DNA of 64,000 bases from Candidatus Accumulibacter propinquus (GTDB lineage: Bacteria > Pseudomonadota > Gammaproteobacteria > Burkholderiales > Rhodocyclaceae): positions 62,001-126,000 of the forward strand of contig JADKBU010000001.1 of assembly GCA_016714935.1 (NCBI GenBank), written 5' to 3'. Below, piece after piece: positions 40,113 to 49,100 of this stretch. The notes beneath the pieces are model-generated. The model had not been told where the DNA came from. It made no database searches and saw nothing but the letters and a program-made list of their open reading frames with translations. Made by a program: the position numbers and the translations under genes. Each line of letters begins with the position of its first letter. Within the stretch, counting starts at the first letter, position 1.

Positions 40113-40634
40113 ATGCAAACAGGGAAAATGCGGTTGACGCTGGCATTCATTGCCAGTCAGGCGCTGCTTGGCTGCGCAACCGATGGCGCCTCCGGGCACG
40201 CCGACGTCTTGAGTGTTACTAGCTGGACCCTGGTCACGTCGGACGGTCAACAGCCACTCAGACTGTCGGCGGCAGACGATCCTCCCAGCCCTATGGCAAA
40301 ACCGGGTCAGTCACCACAGACCAGCACGATGCTGCTCTGCGGCACTCGGCGCGTCCGCCTGGCGCCAGAGGGTGATACGCTGCAACTCCGTGTTGGTGAT
40401 GAAGTCTTCACCATGCATCCGACGGAATCGGCATCCGGGGCAAGATATGTCGCCGCCCTCGATTCGACAACAAGCCTCTGGTCCAAAGGTGACCGGGCGA
40501 CGCTAGTCATCAGGGGACAGACCTATCCGGAATGTACGCCGATGCCGGCACTCCCGAAACGTCCCGGCTCCATGGCCAGCAGCGGCATGCCTCAGCCGGA
40601 AACAGTCGCCGATGGGAGGACCGAAGACGGCTGA
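40113..40634 (+). CDS. MliC-like lipoprotein, inhibitor of c-type lysozyme
   Basis: The 173-aa protein has a lipoprotein signal with lipobox LLGC (Cys about residue 21). The C-terminal half has LLCGTRRVRLAP, SASGARYVAALDSTTSLWSK with the Ser and the following KGDRATL Lys that MliC inserts into the lysozyme active site, and a second Cys in TYPEC for the disulfide. It should sit at the outer membrane facing the periplasm and protect peptidoglycan. The long Pro-rich N-terminal part (about 25-70) is not typical of MliC. ATG 40113 follows GGAGAAAG. Confidence 0.75.
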   Translation: MQTGKMRLTLAFIASQALLGCATDGASGHADVLSVTSWTLVTSDGQQPLRLSAADDPPSPMAKPGQSPQTSTMLLCGTRRVRLAPEGDTLQLRVGDEVFTMHPTESASGARYVAALDSTTSLWSKGDRATLVIRGQTYPECTPMPALPKRPGSMASSGMPQPETVADGRTEDG

Positions 40635-41058
40635 GGCAGCGGCCCCGAGATATTGCTGCCGGAAGGTGAGCGGGGGTCTCACGGCCAGGCGGCGTTTCTC
40701 CGGCGGCACTAGGGGTCGCTCATCCTGCCATGCGGCAATTGACACAACATCCTGGCGCGCCGCACCTGGTTGATCGCTCCGGAATTTCGGTTGCCATTGA
40801 ATCGTACAGCCCCAGAGTGGGGGCGAGCCAACATTCCAGCCAAAGTCGCGGCACCCCAAGGCAATCGGAATTACCACGTCTCAACTGGAATACGCCACTT
40901 GCTCGACGGGCGCTGCGCCCAAAGCACCACCGGCTGTCCTGTCAATTGCCCAAGACGGTCGACACAGTCTGCCGAGTTTGTCGTACAATTCCTGCATTGC
41001 ACGTGGTGGCCAGAGCATTATTGTGCTTGGTTCCCCACAGTCCAGCCGGATTGGTTTT
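40635..41058 (+). promoter_or_regulatory. Gap before tRNA-Lys with a candidate promoter
   Basis: No gene is supported in this 424-bp stretch. Near its end, TACAAT (40984-40989) preceded by TCGACA (40959-40964) at a long 19-bp spacing could be the tRNA-Lys promoter, about 70 bp upstream of the tRNA. Confidence 0.35.
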
Positions 41059-41134
41059 GGGGGTATAGCTCAGTTGGTAGAGCAGCTGACTCTTAATCAG
41101 TAGGTCGCAGGTTCGAATCCTGCTGCCCCCACCA
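41059..41134 (+). tRNA. tRNA-Lys (anticodon CTT)
   Basis: The 76-nt cloverleaf has acceptor GGGGGTA/TGCCCCC, D-arm with GCTCAGTTGGTAGAGC, an anticodon loop CTCTTAA giving CTT (Lys), T-arm GCAGGTTCGAATCCTGC and an encoded CCA. It borders the minus-strand defence operon that starts about 310 bp downstream; tRNA 3' ends are common integration sites, but I found no second copy of its 3' end at 52-53 kb. Confidence 0.97.
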
Positions 41135-41151
41135 GAAAAAACAAATACTTG

Positions 41152-41177
41152 GCCCAACTCACAAGGTTGGGCTTTTT
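41152..41177 (+). terminator. Rho-independent terminator after tRNA-Lys
   Basis: GCCCAAC (41152-41158) pairs with GTTGGGC (41166-41172) and five Ts follow. Flanking A-rich and T-rich arms (CAGAAAAAACAAA and TTTTTGTTTTCTG) extend the fold. Confidence 0.8.
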
Positions 41178-41446
41178 GTTTTCTGGCCTTCGTGTAGCCA
41201 CCATGTAGCCATATTCGGGCAATCCAGATCAACGTCAGGCGGGGGAAGCGGCGGCGGCAGGGTGTTCGCCAGTTACGCTGTAACGCTCCCGGCATGCGGT
41301 GTGACCTTTTTGCAACATGCCTCATTTTCGCCATGCTCTTCGGCTGAGCCTTCGCCCAATCCTGAGCGCTGGCCACAATCGCCACGGGCCACCATGCGCC
41401 AGTGGCCGAGATCTCTTCCTACGAAGACATCATGGTAATCACGAGA
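41178..41446. other. Spacer between tRNA-Lys terminator and the defence operon
   Basis: No gene is supported in these roughly 270 bp. GTAGCC occurs twice 11 bp apart (around 41195-41211). There is no integrase gene or recognisable att repeat. Confidence 0.4.
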
Positions 41447-44242
41447 TCACCACCCCCGAGAAAGCTGCTCCTTCACCGCCTGTGGGTCAAGAACCAAAGC
41501 GCAGCTTTCCCAATCGGCATCCTCAACCTTGCTGTATTTCGCATCAAACGGATTGCGGGTAGCCGCGGCCCGATCGATGAGCTGCCGGGCTTCCTGCTCC
41601 TCATCCAGCGCAATCTTGACCCAGACATCTTCCAAGGTGTCTGGAATCTGGCCGAAGAGTTGATGGATGGATTCCAGCCGGTCGGCCAGTACACGGTGCA
41701 CTCGGTCTTCCACAGAGTCGCGGTAGCGCAGATTGGCGATCCAGATTTCGCTACGGGCCTGGCCAATGCGCTGGATACGGCCTTTCCGTTGCTCCAGGCG
41801 CGTCGGATTCCACGGTAGATCGATATTGATCAGCGTACCCAGCCGCTGCAGATTCAAGCCCTCGGAGGCCGCATCCGTTCCCAGCAGCAGCTTGAGTTCG
41901 CCTGACCGAACTCGTGCCTTGAGTACTTCCCGCCCGCAGCGCTGGAACCTGCCTTCGCGCCAGAAGCCCGATCGGTTGCTTCCCGCGTAAAGCCCGATTT
42001 CCATCCCGGAAAACTCTACACGTCTTGCCAGTTCATCGCCGATCCAGCGCACCGTATCGTAATACTGCGAGAACAGGATGCAACCGAGATCAAGCCAGCG
42101 ACGCGTGACACCCGGATGGGTACCGCGAAGATAGCCGATCAGCGCTTCCAGCTTTGGGTCGTTATTACCACCTTGTTTCAGCAGGTCGAGGCAGCGGCGT
42201 AGCGATGTCATTTCCGCATCGGTGAAGTTCTTGAAATCGCTGCTGCCCTGTGGCGGTCGGCCAACCTGAGCAGGCGTTTCCTCGTCGGCATCATCTTCAT
42301 CCTCGTCATCGAGGGTGTCGGGTTCTTCGCCGAGGAGCCTGCTCACGGTGCGGCGCCCCGCTTCCATCGAGCTGCCCAAACGTCGCAACAGCAGCGTCTT
42401 GAAAAACCCCGCTCCTCTGACCCGTTGCTGGAGGAGTAGAGAAAACGCTTCCGCCTCCTGATACGCTTCGCGCAGGTAACCGCCGAGAACGAGCGCGCCC
42501 TGGTCTTCCTCACCAAACAGCTTCACGGTGACCTTGGGCAGGAGATAGGCGCCCGTGGCCGGATTGATCGTCGCTTCGAGGTAGGCACGGGTTCGGCGCA
42601 CGATGCAGCGCAACAATGGATTGAAATTCTCGCCGAAGTGCGGGAGCAGCCTGTTCTGAAGCTGGACGCGGCGGATCGCGAGCGACAGCTTTTCCAGGCT
42701 CTCGGGGTTGAACTGCCAGCGCGTGTCGCTGGCATCGAGGCTCCGACGAATACGGTCGAATGCGGGGTCTTCAAACCGCGACGGCAGCGGGTCGCGAACG
42801 TATTGCCAACCGTCACGCACATCACGCGTTGGCACTGCGCCATCGCCGATGGCGATGGCGAGGCAATGACTCGGTCGAAACCAGGGGCTGGTATGCGTCC
42901 AGCCGCCAAGCACCCCCTCGTTGCCGTGCGAAAGAATATGCAGCAGATCCCACGCCTCGACCGGGTGCAGTTGCACCGGGGTCGCGGTCGCCAGCAGCAT
43001 GCTTTTCGTCTTCGACCCGATTTGCCGCAGAAACGCCATCAACTTGTTGGGGTCTGCCCGTTCGTCGATTTCATCGGCGCCGGCGTCTACCTTCGGCAGC
43101 TTTCGGCGGCGAGCGCGGTGGGCTTCATCGACGATGACACAGGTGTAGCGCCGGCTGAGCAGTTGATTGATCGCTTCCGACAGACCGCGCACCACCAGGC
43201 CCTGCGATACCAGACCGATTCGGCGCGGGCATTTGCCGAGCGACTTCGCCCCTTCCGACGGGTATTCCAGATCGTTCTCGTCAACCCAGGCGCGGCCATT
43301 CCAGCGGGCAGAGGGCAGCAGGAGCAGTTCCATCAACTCATCCTGCCACTGCTGAAGAAGCGGCTTGGGGGCAAGCACCAGAATCGGGCCGCCGTCGGGA
43401 TCGTCGAGCGCCATCAGGAGCGCGGCCATGGCGAGCTGAACGGTTTTCCCCAAACCGACCTGATCGGCCAGAACCAGACGCGCGCCCCCCAGCCGGTGCC
43501 GTTCCAGAGCCAGGTGGGCGAAATATTTCTGGTGCGGCCAGAGACCCTGTTCGCGGCGATAGACCGGTGTTTCCACCGCAGCAGCGGCTGCGGCGTCGGT
43601 GGGGTCGGCGATAGCCTTGATGTCCGCGGGTTCGATGACCTTTCTTGCCATGATGCGCCGTACGTCCTGCGCGATGAACGGGCAACAGGCGAGATCCACG
43701 GCGCGGGCATCGTTCCACAGCGCATCGAACTCCTCCTGCACCCAGGCAATCGTTTCCGGGTCGCTGTCTTCCCACAGCAACTCGTAGTTCAGCTTCCAGG
43801 CCGACGCACTCTCGTTGACGCTGCCAAGAAAGGCAGTGGCCGAGCCATCGGCACGCCGCACGACGCCGGCTTTGCCGTGGATCAGGCCGAACGCCGAATC
43901 GGGCAGCACCCGCACTTCGACCTTCTTGCTGGTCAGCGCTGCGTAAAGGGCGCGGTAGCGCGGCAGTGCGGCGGGTGGCGCTTCCTCCGGCTTGCCGGAG
44001 CACCAGCTTCGGCGCAGCGCGGCTTGCGCAGCCGCCGCCGTAACGAGGTCTTGCGGATCGAGATCGGAGTTGCAGATGATGCGCACCGGCCCCATCACAC
44101 TGGCGATGGCTTCCCCGGCCACCTCGAACAGGCTGGAGCGAAAGTAGCCGGCGATGCGGTCGTAGGCAACGGCCCCGTCCAGACGCTGGTTCAGGACCGT
44201 CTGGTCGAGCCGGCTACGGCGGCTGGAATGGCGAGTGAGCAT
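41447..44242 (-). CDS. PLD-domain SNF2-type helicase of the Hma-like defence operon
   Basis: The 931-aa protein starts with a phospholipase-D-like region (residues about 15-190) carrying FGLIHGKAGVV and FLGSVNESASAWKLNYEL, the HxK half of a PLD site. The superfamily 2 helicase follows: Walker A LADQVGLGKTVQ (about 270), DEAH box VIVDEAHRARR, SMLLATATPVQL, and the C-terminal lobe with TDAASEGLNLQ and NPTRLEQRKGRIQRIGQ. An acidic insert (DDEDEDDADEE) sits between lobes. It probably acts on foreign DNA with the operon's methyltransferase and ATPase. I use the ATG at 44242, 31 bp after the antitoxin stop. Confidence 0.88.
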   Translation of the reverse strand: MLTRHSSRRSRLDQTVLNQRLDGAVAYDRIAGYFRSSLFEVAGEAIASVMGPVRIICNSDLDPQDLVTAAAAQAALRRSWCSGKPEEAPPAALPRYRALYAALTSKKVEVRVLPDSAFGLIHGKAGVVRRADGSATAFLGSVNESASAWKLNYELLWEDSDPETIAWVQEEFDALWNDARAVDLACCPFIAQDVRRIMARKVIEPADIKAIADPTDAAAAAAVETPVYRREQGLWPHQKYFAHLALERHRLGGARLVLADQVGLGKTVQLAMAALLMALDDPDGGPILVLAPKPLLQQWQDELMELLLLPSARWNGRAWVDENDLEYPSEGAKSLGKCPRRIGLVSQGLVVRGLSEAINQLLSRRYTCVIVDEAHRARRRKLPKVDAGADEIDERADPNKLMAFLRQIGSKTKSMLLATATPVQLHPVEAWDLLHILSHGNEGVLGGWTHTSPWFRPSHCLAIAIGDGAVPTRDVRDGWQYVRDPLPSRFEDPAFDRIRRSLDASDTRWQFNPESLEKLSLAIRRVQLQNRLLPHFGENFNPLLRCIVRRTRAYLEATINPATGAYLLPKVTVKLFGEEDQGALVLGGYLREAYQEAEAFSLLLQQRVRGAGFFKTLLLRRLGSSMEAGRRTVSRLLGEEPDTLDDEDEDDADEETPAQVGRPPQGSSDFKNFTDAEMTSLRRCLDLLKQGGNNDPKLEALIGYLRGTHPGVTRRWLDLGCILFSQYYDTVRWIGDELARRVEFSGMEIGLYAGSNRSGFWREGRFQRCGREVLKARVRSGELKLLLGTDAASEGLNLQRLGTLINIDLPWNPTRLEQRKGRIQRIGQARSEIWIANLRYRDSVEDRVHRVLADRLESIHQLFGQIPDTLEDVWVKIALDEEQEARQLIDRAAATRNPFDAKYSKVEDADWESCALVLDPQAVKEQLSRGW

Positions 44243-44273
44243 TGGCAAACGCAGGGCTGAAAAACTCTCCCGA

Positions 44274-44507
44274 TCATTCGTCGCCGGCCAGTGGCGCGCG
44301 CTGAGGCACTTGATCCAGAATCGCTTGAAACGCAGCCGGATCGGCTCGATCAGCGCGTGTTTGAAGATACGTCTCGGCAGTGAGCGCAGAGATCTTTTCA
44401 GCCACCGCGCTGGTGATGAACTGATCAATAGGTACGCCTTCCAGGTCGGCCATTTCCTGGAGGTGGCGTTGAATGGAATTGGGCAGGGTCAGATTCAAGG
44501 TAGTCAT
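44274..44507 (-). CDS. Antitoxin of the PIN-domain pair inside the defence operon
   Basis: This 77-aa protein (LNLTLPNSIQRHLQEMADLE, then GVPIDQFITSAVAEKISAL) looks like a short ribbon-helix-helix-type antitoxin with a C-terminal toxin-binding tail. Its ATG overlaps the PIN toxin stop by 4 bp, and it is placed after the toxin, a reversed order. It should neutralise the PIN RNase and may bind the operon's DNA. Confidence 0.75.
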   Translation of the reverse strand: MTTLNLTLPNSIQRHLQEMADLEGVPIDQFITSAVAEKISALTAETYLQTRADRADPAAFQAILDQVPQRAPLAGDE

Positions 44508-44929
44508 TGCAGATCCTCCAGCATGTTCTTCGGGGTCACCACTTCGATGCCAAACCGGATCGCCGGACGGAAATCCTTGGCATTGAAGGTCACGATACGC
44601 CGCACTTGTGCAGCGACCGCCAGTTCCAGAACCATATCGTCATTGGCATCGGGGAGGCAGGGCCGCCACAGGAAATAAACGGCCTGAAAGTCCGCCAAGG
44701 CGCACAGATTGTCAAGCACGACTTCCACCTGCGCATCGCTCAGACTCAGCACCGCGTGATTGCGCTTGAGCACGTCTTCGTACTCGAACAGCAAAGGCGT
44801 CGACAGCGCGATACGCACCCTGCCTTCGGCGATCGCTTTGAGCAATTGGTACGATTTCCCGCTAGCCGAATAGAGGCCCGCGTAGAGCACATTGGTGTCG
44901 AGGACAATGCGCGGCGGTGATTCAGGCAT
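44504..44929 (-). CDS. PIN-domain toxin (PF13470/TIGR00305 type)
   Basis: The 141-aa protein begins RIVLDTNVLYAGLYS with the first PIN acidic residue, keeps acidic residues in LFEYEDVLKRN and LPDANDDMVLELAVAA, and ends with TFNAKDF. PIN toxins cleave RNA. Its start lies inside the end of the DUF1156 methyltransferase gene (8-bp overlap), and its stop overlaps the antitoxin start, so expression is tied to the defence operon. Confidence 0.85.
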   Translation of the reverse strand: MPESPPRIVLDTNVLYAGLYSASGKSYQLLKAIAEGRVRIALSTPLLFEYEDVLKRNHAVLSLSDAQVEVVLDNLCALADFQAVYFLWRPCLPDANDDMVLELAVAAQVRRIVTFNAKDFRPAIRFGIEVVTPKNMLEDLQ

Positions 44930-47747
44930 GGTCGTTACGCAGGCGTCCGGCGAGGATGCGGGCGGCTTCGGAGTCGGCGGTCCATTCGTTCATTCCCTCG
45001 GCGTTGGCCAGCGCAGCAAGCCATTCGAGCAGCGCGATGAAGCCTTCACGTTTGCCCCAGTAGCCCTGGCCAAAGGTATCGCGCAGGTATTGCCGGCCAG
45101 GCTCCGGGCTGTTGTCGGCGGCAGCGGTTTCGCGGATGGCGAACATCAGGTGCCGCAGCGGTGAAACGGCAAACGGGTGGGGCGCGCCGCTGCCCGCTCG
45201 GCCACGGCGTGCCGGCAGTGCCGCGGGATTGGACTCCGCTCCCTGGATGGGTGCAAGCAGGCTCGCCGCCACACCGGTGGGGGTGAACAGGCGGGTGCCG
45301 TTGGCCTTGTCGCTCTTCAGGAGGGGACGGATGTCGGTGACACCGAAGCCACGAGCCAGCTCTTCGTACATGCCCTTGCGGCGCTCGCCCCGGCTCTCGA
45401 TGTCCAGCGCACGCAGGTAGTAGCGCTCGACGAGCGAGAGTTCGCGCCACGAGGCGTCCAGCCCACGCGGAACGAGCGTGTCGCAGGCGATGCCAAGGGC
45501 GCGCTCGATGACGGTCTGGAAGTCGCTTTTCTCGTTCTTCGCCCGCACGGCAAAGACTTCGTGCTCGACCTCCTTGCCATCGAGGTTGCCATATTGGGTG
45601 AGCACCTTGAGCGCGGCGGCGTAGGCCGCGAGCTGGTAGTCGGCATCGTTGAAGTTGGGTTCGCCGTCTTCGTCGAGCGCCTGCATCGACGCGATCTGGC
45701 GTTTCACTTCGTCCTCGACCATCGGATAAACCTCGTCGAGAAATCCGGGTTCGTTGGCGATGCGCTTGCGCAGGACGAGGCAGACGGTGCCTTGCACGTA
45801 GTTGCCCTTCTTGATCCCCGCCGCTTCGGTCTCGGTGCTGATCGTCCAGGCCGCGGTGGCCTTGAGACCAGCAGCCCAGAGGATCATGCCGAGATCGGCC
45901 CAGACCGCGGGGTTCTGATGGGTGAACATGACCATCTGCAAGCCGTTTTCCGGCATGTGCCGGGCGAGATTGCGGTAAATCTCGACCATCGAGCGACGGA
46001 AGTCTTCGCCATCACCGCGCACGGCCAGTTCGGCGCGGGCATCGGGCGTCCATTCTGGAAAGGCTTTGGCGAGTTGCTTGTCATACCATGCGAGGAAGAA
46101 GTCGCCGAGTTCATGGTAGTTGACGGCGTCAGCGTAGGGTGGATCGGTGATCCAGAGGTCGCAGGTTTCGTGGAGGTCGCGGGCATCAGTGACCGATACA
46201 GCACCAAACCCCGAAATCCTAACCGACGGGTTTTCTCGCATCAGGTAATTGCTGAGCGCATGCAACCCCCGGCTGCAATAATTGAACATTGGATTTAGCG
46301 CCTGGTTGTAAAAGACCTGATGCACTGCCCCAATTCCTCCGGACGTACTTAGCCACGGATCCCAAGAACATAGCTTCGAGTGCCAATTTGCGCAGACACC
46401 TATTCGGAGCAAGCGGTCGATCTGGGAATTGGTATCTTTACTTAAGCTGCTACCTATCTCGGAAATGAGTCCATGTAACAACAATTGTCTTGGTGTGAAT
46501 AAATGGTGCCAGTGGGTCCAGCCTCGATTTCGGATGGGCTCTTCGGTTTTGTCGCCGCCCTCCGGAATTGCCATGGACGGGATGAATCCCTCGCGCTGCC
46601 AGTCGGCAAATCGTTCGCGTAGCAGTTCGAGCACCCTTGCTTCACGGGACAGATCGACAGCTTCGGGCGAAGCGTAACGATACGTGCCATCGGCGCTAAT
46701 CCAGCGGATGCAGTAAAGCCGTTCCTGAAACACATCTTCAGGTCGAGGAACGAGATCCTCGTTGCTCCAGCGCCGAAGACCGTTGGGACCACGCAACGCT
46801 TCCACGGACCACGACCGGTTAGGATTGAAAGGATCGACGACACGGCTATCAATAACAGTAGCGCCTTTCTTGTTCTTGTACAGCCTCAGTTCGCTCTCAC
46901 TTACTGCAGTGACCTCAGGCCGCAATTGCACTGAACCGGGCATCCGATGCCAAATGGCGACAATCCTGAATTTCTCTGAAATCACCCAACTGGGTGCGAG
47001 CGGAATGAAATAGTCGCTACCTTCTGGTTTCACTTCCACACAATAAAGAAAGGCTTGAGCTCTTTCGGAGCGGCCATTGTGTTCAATTCGCCACTCGGTG
47101 ACTTGCTGATCGGCACCAGAAAAAACCTCCTCCTGTGCACGCCTAACACAGGCCTGCTCCGCCGCGCTGTGGCCCAGCAGGTTGAAACTGGCCCAAGTGA
47201 GCAAACCTGCGACGGGATTGAGGTCGGAGCCGAAGGCTTCGCAACCGATGCGGGCTGCCTCGAACGGAATGGAGCCACCGCCGCAGAAGCTATCCCCAAC
47301 GCGTGGCGTGTGGCCGAAGGTTCTCTGGCCGAGTTGTTCGACCAGTTCGGCAAGGTTCGTGGCCCTGGTGCCGAGGTGGACGTTGATCTCTGCCCAGGCT
47401 TCCACCGTCGGACCAGAAATGTTCTCCGGCCGTTCGCAGTCCTTGAGGCGTTCGGCGTAAGTCAGTGCGTCGAAGGTCGCGCGGTCTTTGATTCTTCCTT
47501 TATTACGCTGCCAAGTGCCGTCGTCGTCCATGGTCAGGATTTTGAGGAAGATCTCCCGATCCCTTTTCGGATTGCCTGATGCCGGCATCAACATGCCGAG
47601 AATGGAGGCGCGGACGAGGATGAGTGGCTTCCGCCCCCACCACTTGCCGATTCCAGTAAGTGTTTGACCCGTAACAGCCTTACGTTCTTTGTAGGCCTCG
47701 GCCGAGAGGCGGGCGATGGGGAACTGCGTTTCAATGAAGGTGCTCAT
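44922..47747 (-). CDS. DUF1156-family DNA methyltransferase (anti-phage associated)
   Basis: The 941-aa protein has the DUF1156 opening (GIGKWWGRKPLILVRASILG), a SAM-binding FCGGGSIPFEAARIG (residues about 153-167) and the catalytic ITDPPYADAVNYHELGDFF (about 530), an N6-adenine/N4-cytosine methylase motif in the zeta-like order. A large target-recognition region lies between. It presumably marks host DNA for self/non-self discrimination. ATG 47747 overlaps the vapC stop by 4 bp. Codon use and GC appear a little lower in its centre (46.4-47.0 kb) than in the housekeeping genes, consistent with transfer. Confidence 0.9.
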   Translation of the reverse strand: MSTFIETQFPIARLSAEAYKERKAVTGQTLTGIGKWWGRKPLILVRASILGMLMPASGNPKRDREIFLKILTMDDDGTWQRNKGRIKDRATFDALTYAERLKDCERPENISGPTVEAWAEINVHLGTRATNLAELVEQLGQRTFGHTPRVGDSFCGGGSIPFEAARIGCEAFGSDLNPVAGLLTWASFNLLGHSAAEQACVRRAQEEVFSGADQQVTEWRIEHNGRSERAQAFLYCVEVKPEGSDYFIPLAPSWVISEKFRIVAIWHRMPGSVQLRPEVTAVSESELRLYKNKKGATVIDSRVVDPFNPNRSWSVEALRGPNGLRRWSNEDLVPRPEDVFQERLYCIRWISADGTYRYASPEAVDLSREARVLELLRERFADWQREGFIPSMAIPEGGDKTEEPIRNRGWTHWHHLFTPRQLLLHGLISEIGSSLSKDTNSQIDRLLRIGVCANWHSKLCSWDPWLSTSGGIGAVHQVFYNQALNPMFNYCSRGLHALSNYLMRENPSVRISGFGAVSVTDARDLHETCDLWITDPPYADAVNYHELGDFFLAWYDKQLAKAFPEWTPDARAELAVRGDGEDFRRSMVEIYRNLARHMPENGLQMVMFTHQNPAVWADLGMILWAAGLKATAAWTISTETEAAGIKKGNYVQGTVCLVLRKRIANEPGFLDEVYPMVEDEVKRQIASMQALDEDGEPNFNDADYQLAAYAAALKVLTQYGNLDGKEVEHEVFAVRAKNEKSDFQTVIERALGIACDTLVPRGLDASWRELSLVERYYLRALDIESRGERRKGMYEELARGFGVTDIRPLLKSDKANGTRLFTPTGVAASLLAPIQGAESNPAALPARRGRAGSGAPHPFAVSPLRHLMFAIRETAAADNSPEPGRQYLRDTFGQGYWGKREGFIALLEWLAALANAEGMNEWTADSEAARILAGRLRNDHA

Positions 47748-48145
47748 TCGGTAGCCGCCCAGTTTTCCAATTGCAGACCCCGGACTTTAGAAAACTCGCG
47801 AGTGTTGTTGGTGACCAGCACGGCATTGACGCTCAGTGCGTGCGCGGCAATCAGCGTGTCCAGGGAGCCAATCGGTTCCCCCCGGCGCTCCAGGTCAGCG
47901 CGCAAATCACCATAAGCCCACATGGCCGCGCTATCAAAAGGGAGGACTTCCAGCGGAGCCAGAAACATTTCCAGCGCCTGGCGATTGCGTATCGAGGCGC
48001 TTTTGGCCACACCAAAGGCAAGTTCCGCAGCCACCACACTCGACAGCCCGATGTCACCCAGTCGGTATTGGTGAAAACGTGCCAGCACTTCGGGCGGTCT
48101 GGTGTTGATGATGTAAATGCAGATATTGGTGTCAAGCAGAATCAT
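47744..48145 (-). CDS. vapC: VapC-type PIN toxin
   Basis: The 133-aa PIN-domain protein begins MILLDTNICIYIINTRP and has the acidic residues in SSVVAAELAFGV and GSLDTLIAAHAL plus LVTNNTREF, matching VapC/FitB ribonucleases. It forms a unit with the vapB gene just upstream (4-bp overlap) and overlaps the methyltransferase gene start downstream by 4 bp. Confidence 0.93.
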   Translation of the reverse strand: MILLDTNICIYIINTRPPEVLARFHQYRLGDIGLSSVVAAELAFGVAKSASIRNRQALEMFLAPLEVLPFDSAAMWAYGDLRADLERRGEPIGSLDTLIAAHALSVNAVLVTNNTREFSKVRGLQLENWAATE

Positions 48146-48375
48146 GCGGCAATCTCGGCACGATCCTGCGTTGCCGGTTGCTCCCGTGTCATGACAAAGC
48201 CAGGCTCGAACAATGACAGCGCGGTTTCCAGCGTTTGCCAGGGGTCATCCATAGGTAGCAGGAGGACGCCATTGCCAAAATGCTGCACCACCACTTCGGT
48301 GCCGGCAAACCGGTATTCCTTGGGAAGCCGAACGGCCTGGCTGCGGCCCGATCGAAAAAGGCGTGCGGTATCCAT
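48142..48375 (-). CDS. vapB: VapB-type antitoxin (AbrB/SpoVT fold)
   Basis: This 77-aa protein opens with the swapped-hairpin DNA-binding motif MDTARLFRSGRSQAVRLPKE and YRFAGTEV, followed by a C-terminal tail for toxin binding. VapBC order is normal here, antitoxin first. It may autoregulate an internal promoter in the roughly 95-bp gap upstream (48376-48470), the only real gap in the operon between the DUF3780 gene and the methyltransferase. Confidence 0.93.
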   Translation of the reverse strand: MDTARLFRSGRSQAVRLPKEYRFAGTEVVVQHFGNGVLLLPMDDPWQTLETALSLFEPGFVMTREQPATQDRAEIAA

Positions 48376-48470
48376 GTGAAACCCCGAAAAAGGTCATGAC
48401 CAATGATAGCTACTTATTGTCGCAGTGTCAGCCGAAGATCGAGGAACGGATCAGAGCGTCATCCAGAGAT

Positions 48471-49097
48471 TCAGAGGGAAAGAGAGAGCTGCGAATGCTC
48501 GAGCAGTTCGCGGCGCGCCTTGGGCGACAGTCCCTCACCTTTGACGAACGGATTGTCCGCAATGGCGGCGCGTAGCGCCTTGCGCCAGCCGATACCCTTC
48601 TGCATCGCCTGGCCGGTAGTCGCCACGGTCATGGTGTAGAGCCACCAGCGTTCCTCGGGTGCCAGCGCTTCCCAGTTGTGCAGGGCGTTCGGGATGTCGT
48701 CGGGCGAGGCGTCTTCCACCGCCCAGCAGAGGATGCAGAGTTCCTTGCCTAGCGACGGATGCACGGGCACCGGCCTGCCAGGGTTCTTCTGAAACTTGGC
48801 GGCGGGCAGGCCGTTGGCGCGCAGGCGGCGGTTAGCCTCCTCCCAAAAGGCTGGGGCCAGCGCCAGCCAGCGGTTGCGGTCGATGACCACACGCAGTGCC
48901 GGATCGTTGGGGGACGGCGCATCCACCGCGCGCGCTCCCAGATGGTCGAGGTCGTTGCCGCGATGCTCGGTGATGCAGATGAGTCCACTGGCGCCGCTAC
49001 CCATCGGGATGTCGATCAGGAAGCCATGGCGGGCTTCGTCCGGTAGAAAACCGAGACCGACGACTTTGCGTGCGGGTGATGTGGAAACGCCTGCCAT
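48471..49097 (-). CDS. DUF3780-family protein (anti-phage associated)
   Basis: The 208-aa protein has GFLPDEARHGFLIDIP, a middle region with RWLALAPAFWEEANRRL and a C-terminal WRKALRAAIADNPFVKGEG. The DUF3780 family co-occurs with DUF499 and DUF1156 proteins in candidate phage-defence loci. No catalytic motif is seen. It begins 3 bp after the stop of the DUF499 gene. Confidence 0.8.
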   Translation of the reverse strand: MAGVSTSPARKVVGLGFLPDEARHGFLIDIPMGSGASGLICITEHRGNDLDHLGARAVDAPSPNDPALRVVIDRNRWLALAPAFWEEANRRLRANGLPAAKFQKNPGRPVPVHPSLGKELCILCWAVEDASPDDIPNALHNWEALAPEERWWLYTMTVATTGQAMQKGIGWRKALRAAIADNPFVKGEGLSPKARRELLEHSQLSLSL

Positions 49098-49100
49098 CGC

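Noticed and set aside
40942..41385. Minus-strand open frame across tRNA-Lys
   Set aside because: It runs through the tRNA gene and its terminator, so it cannot be a real protein gene in its present extent; a resemblance to an integrase tail could not be supported.
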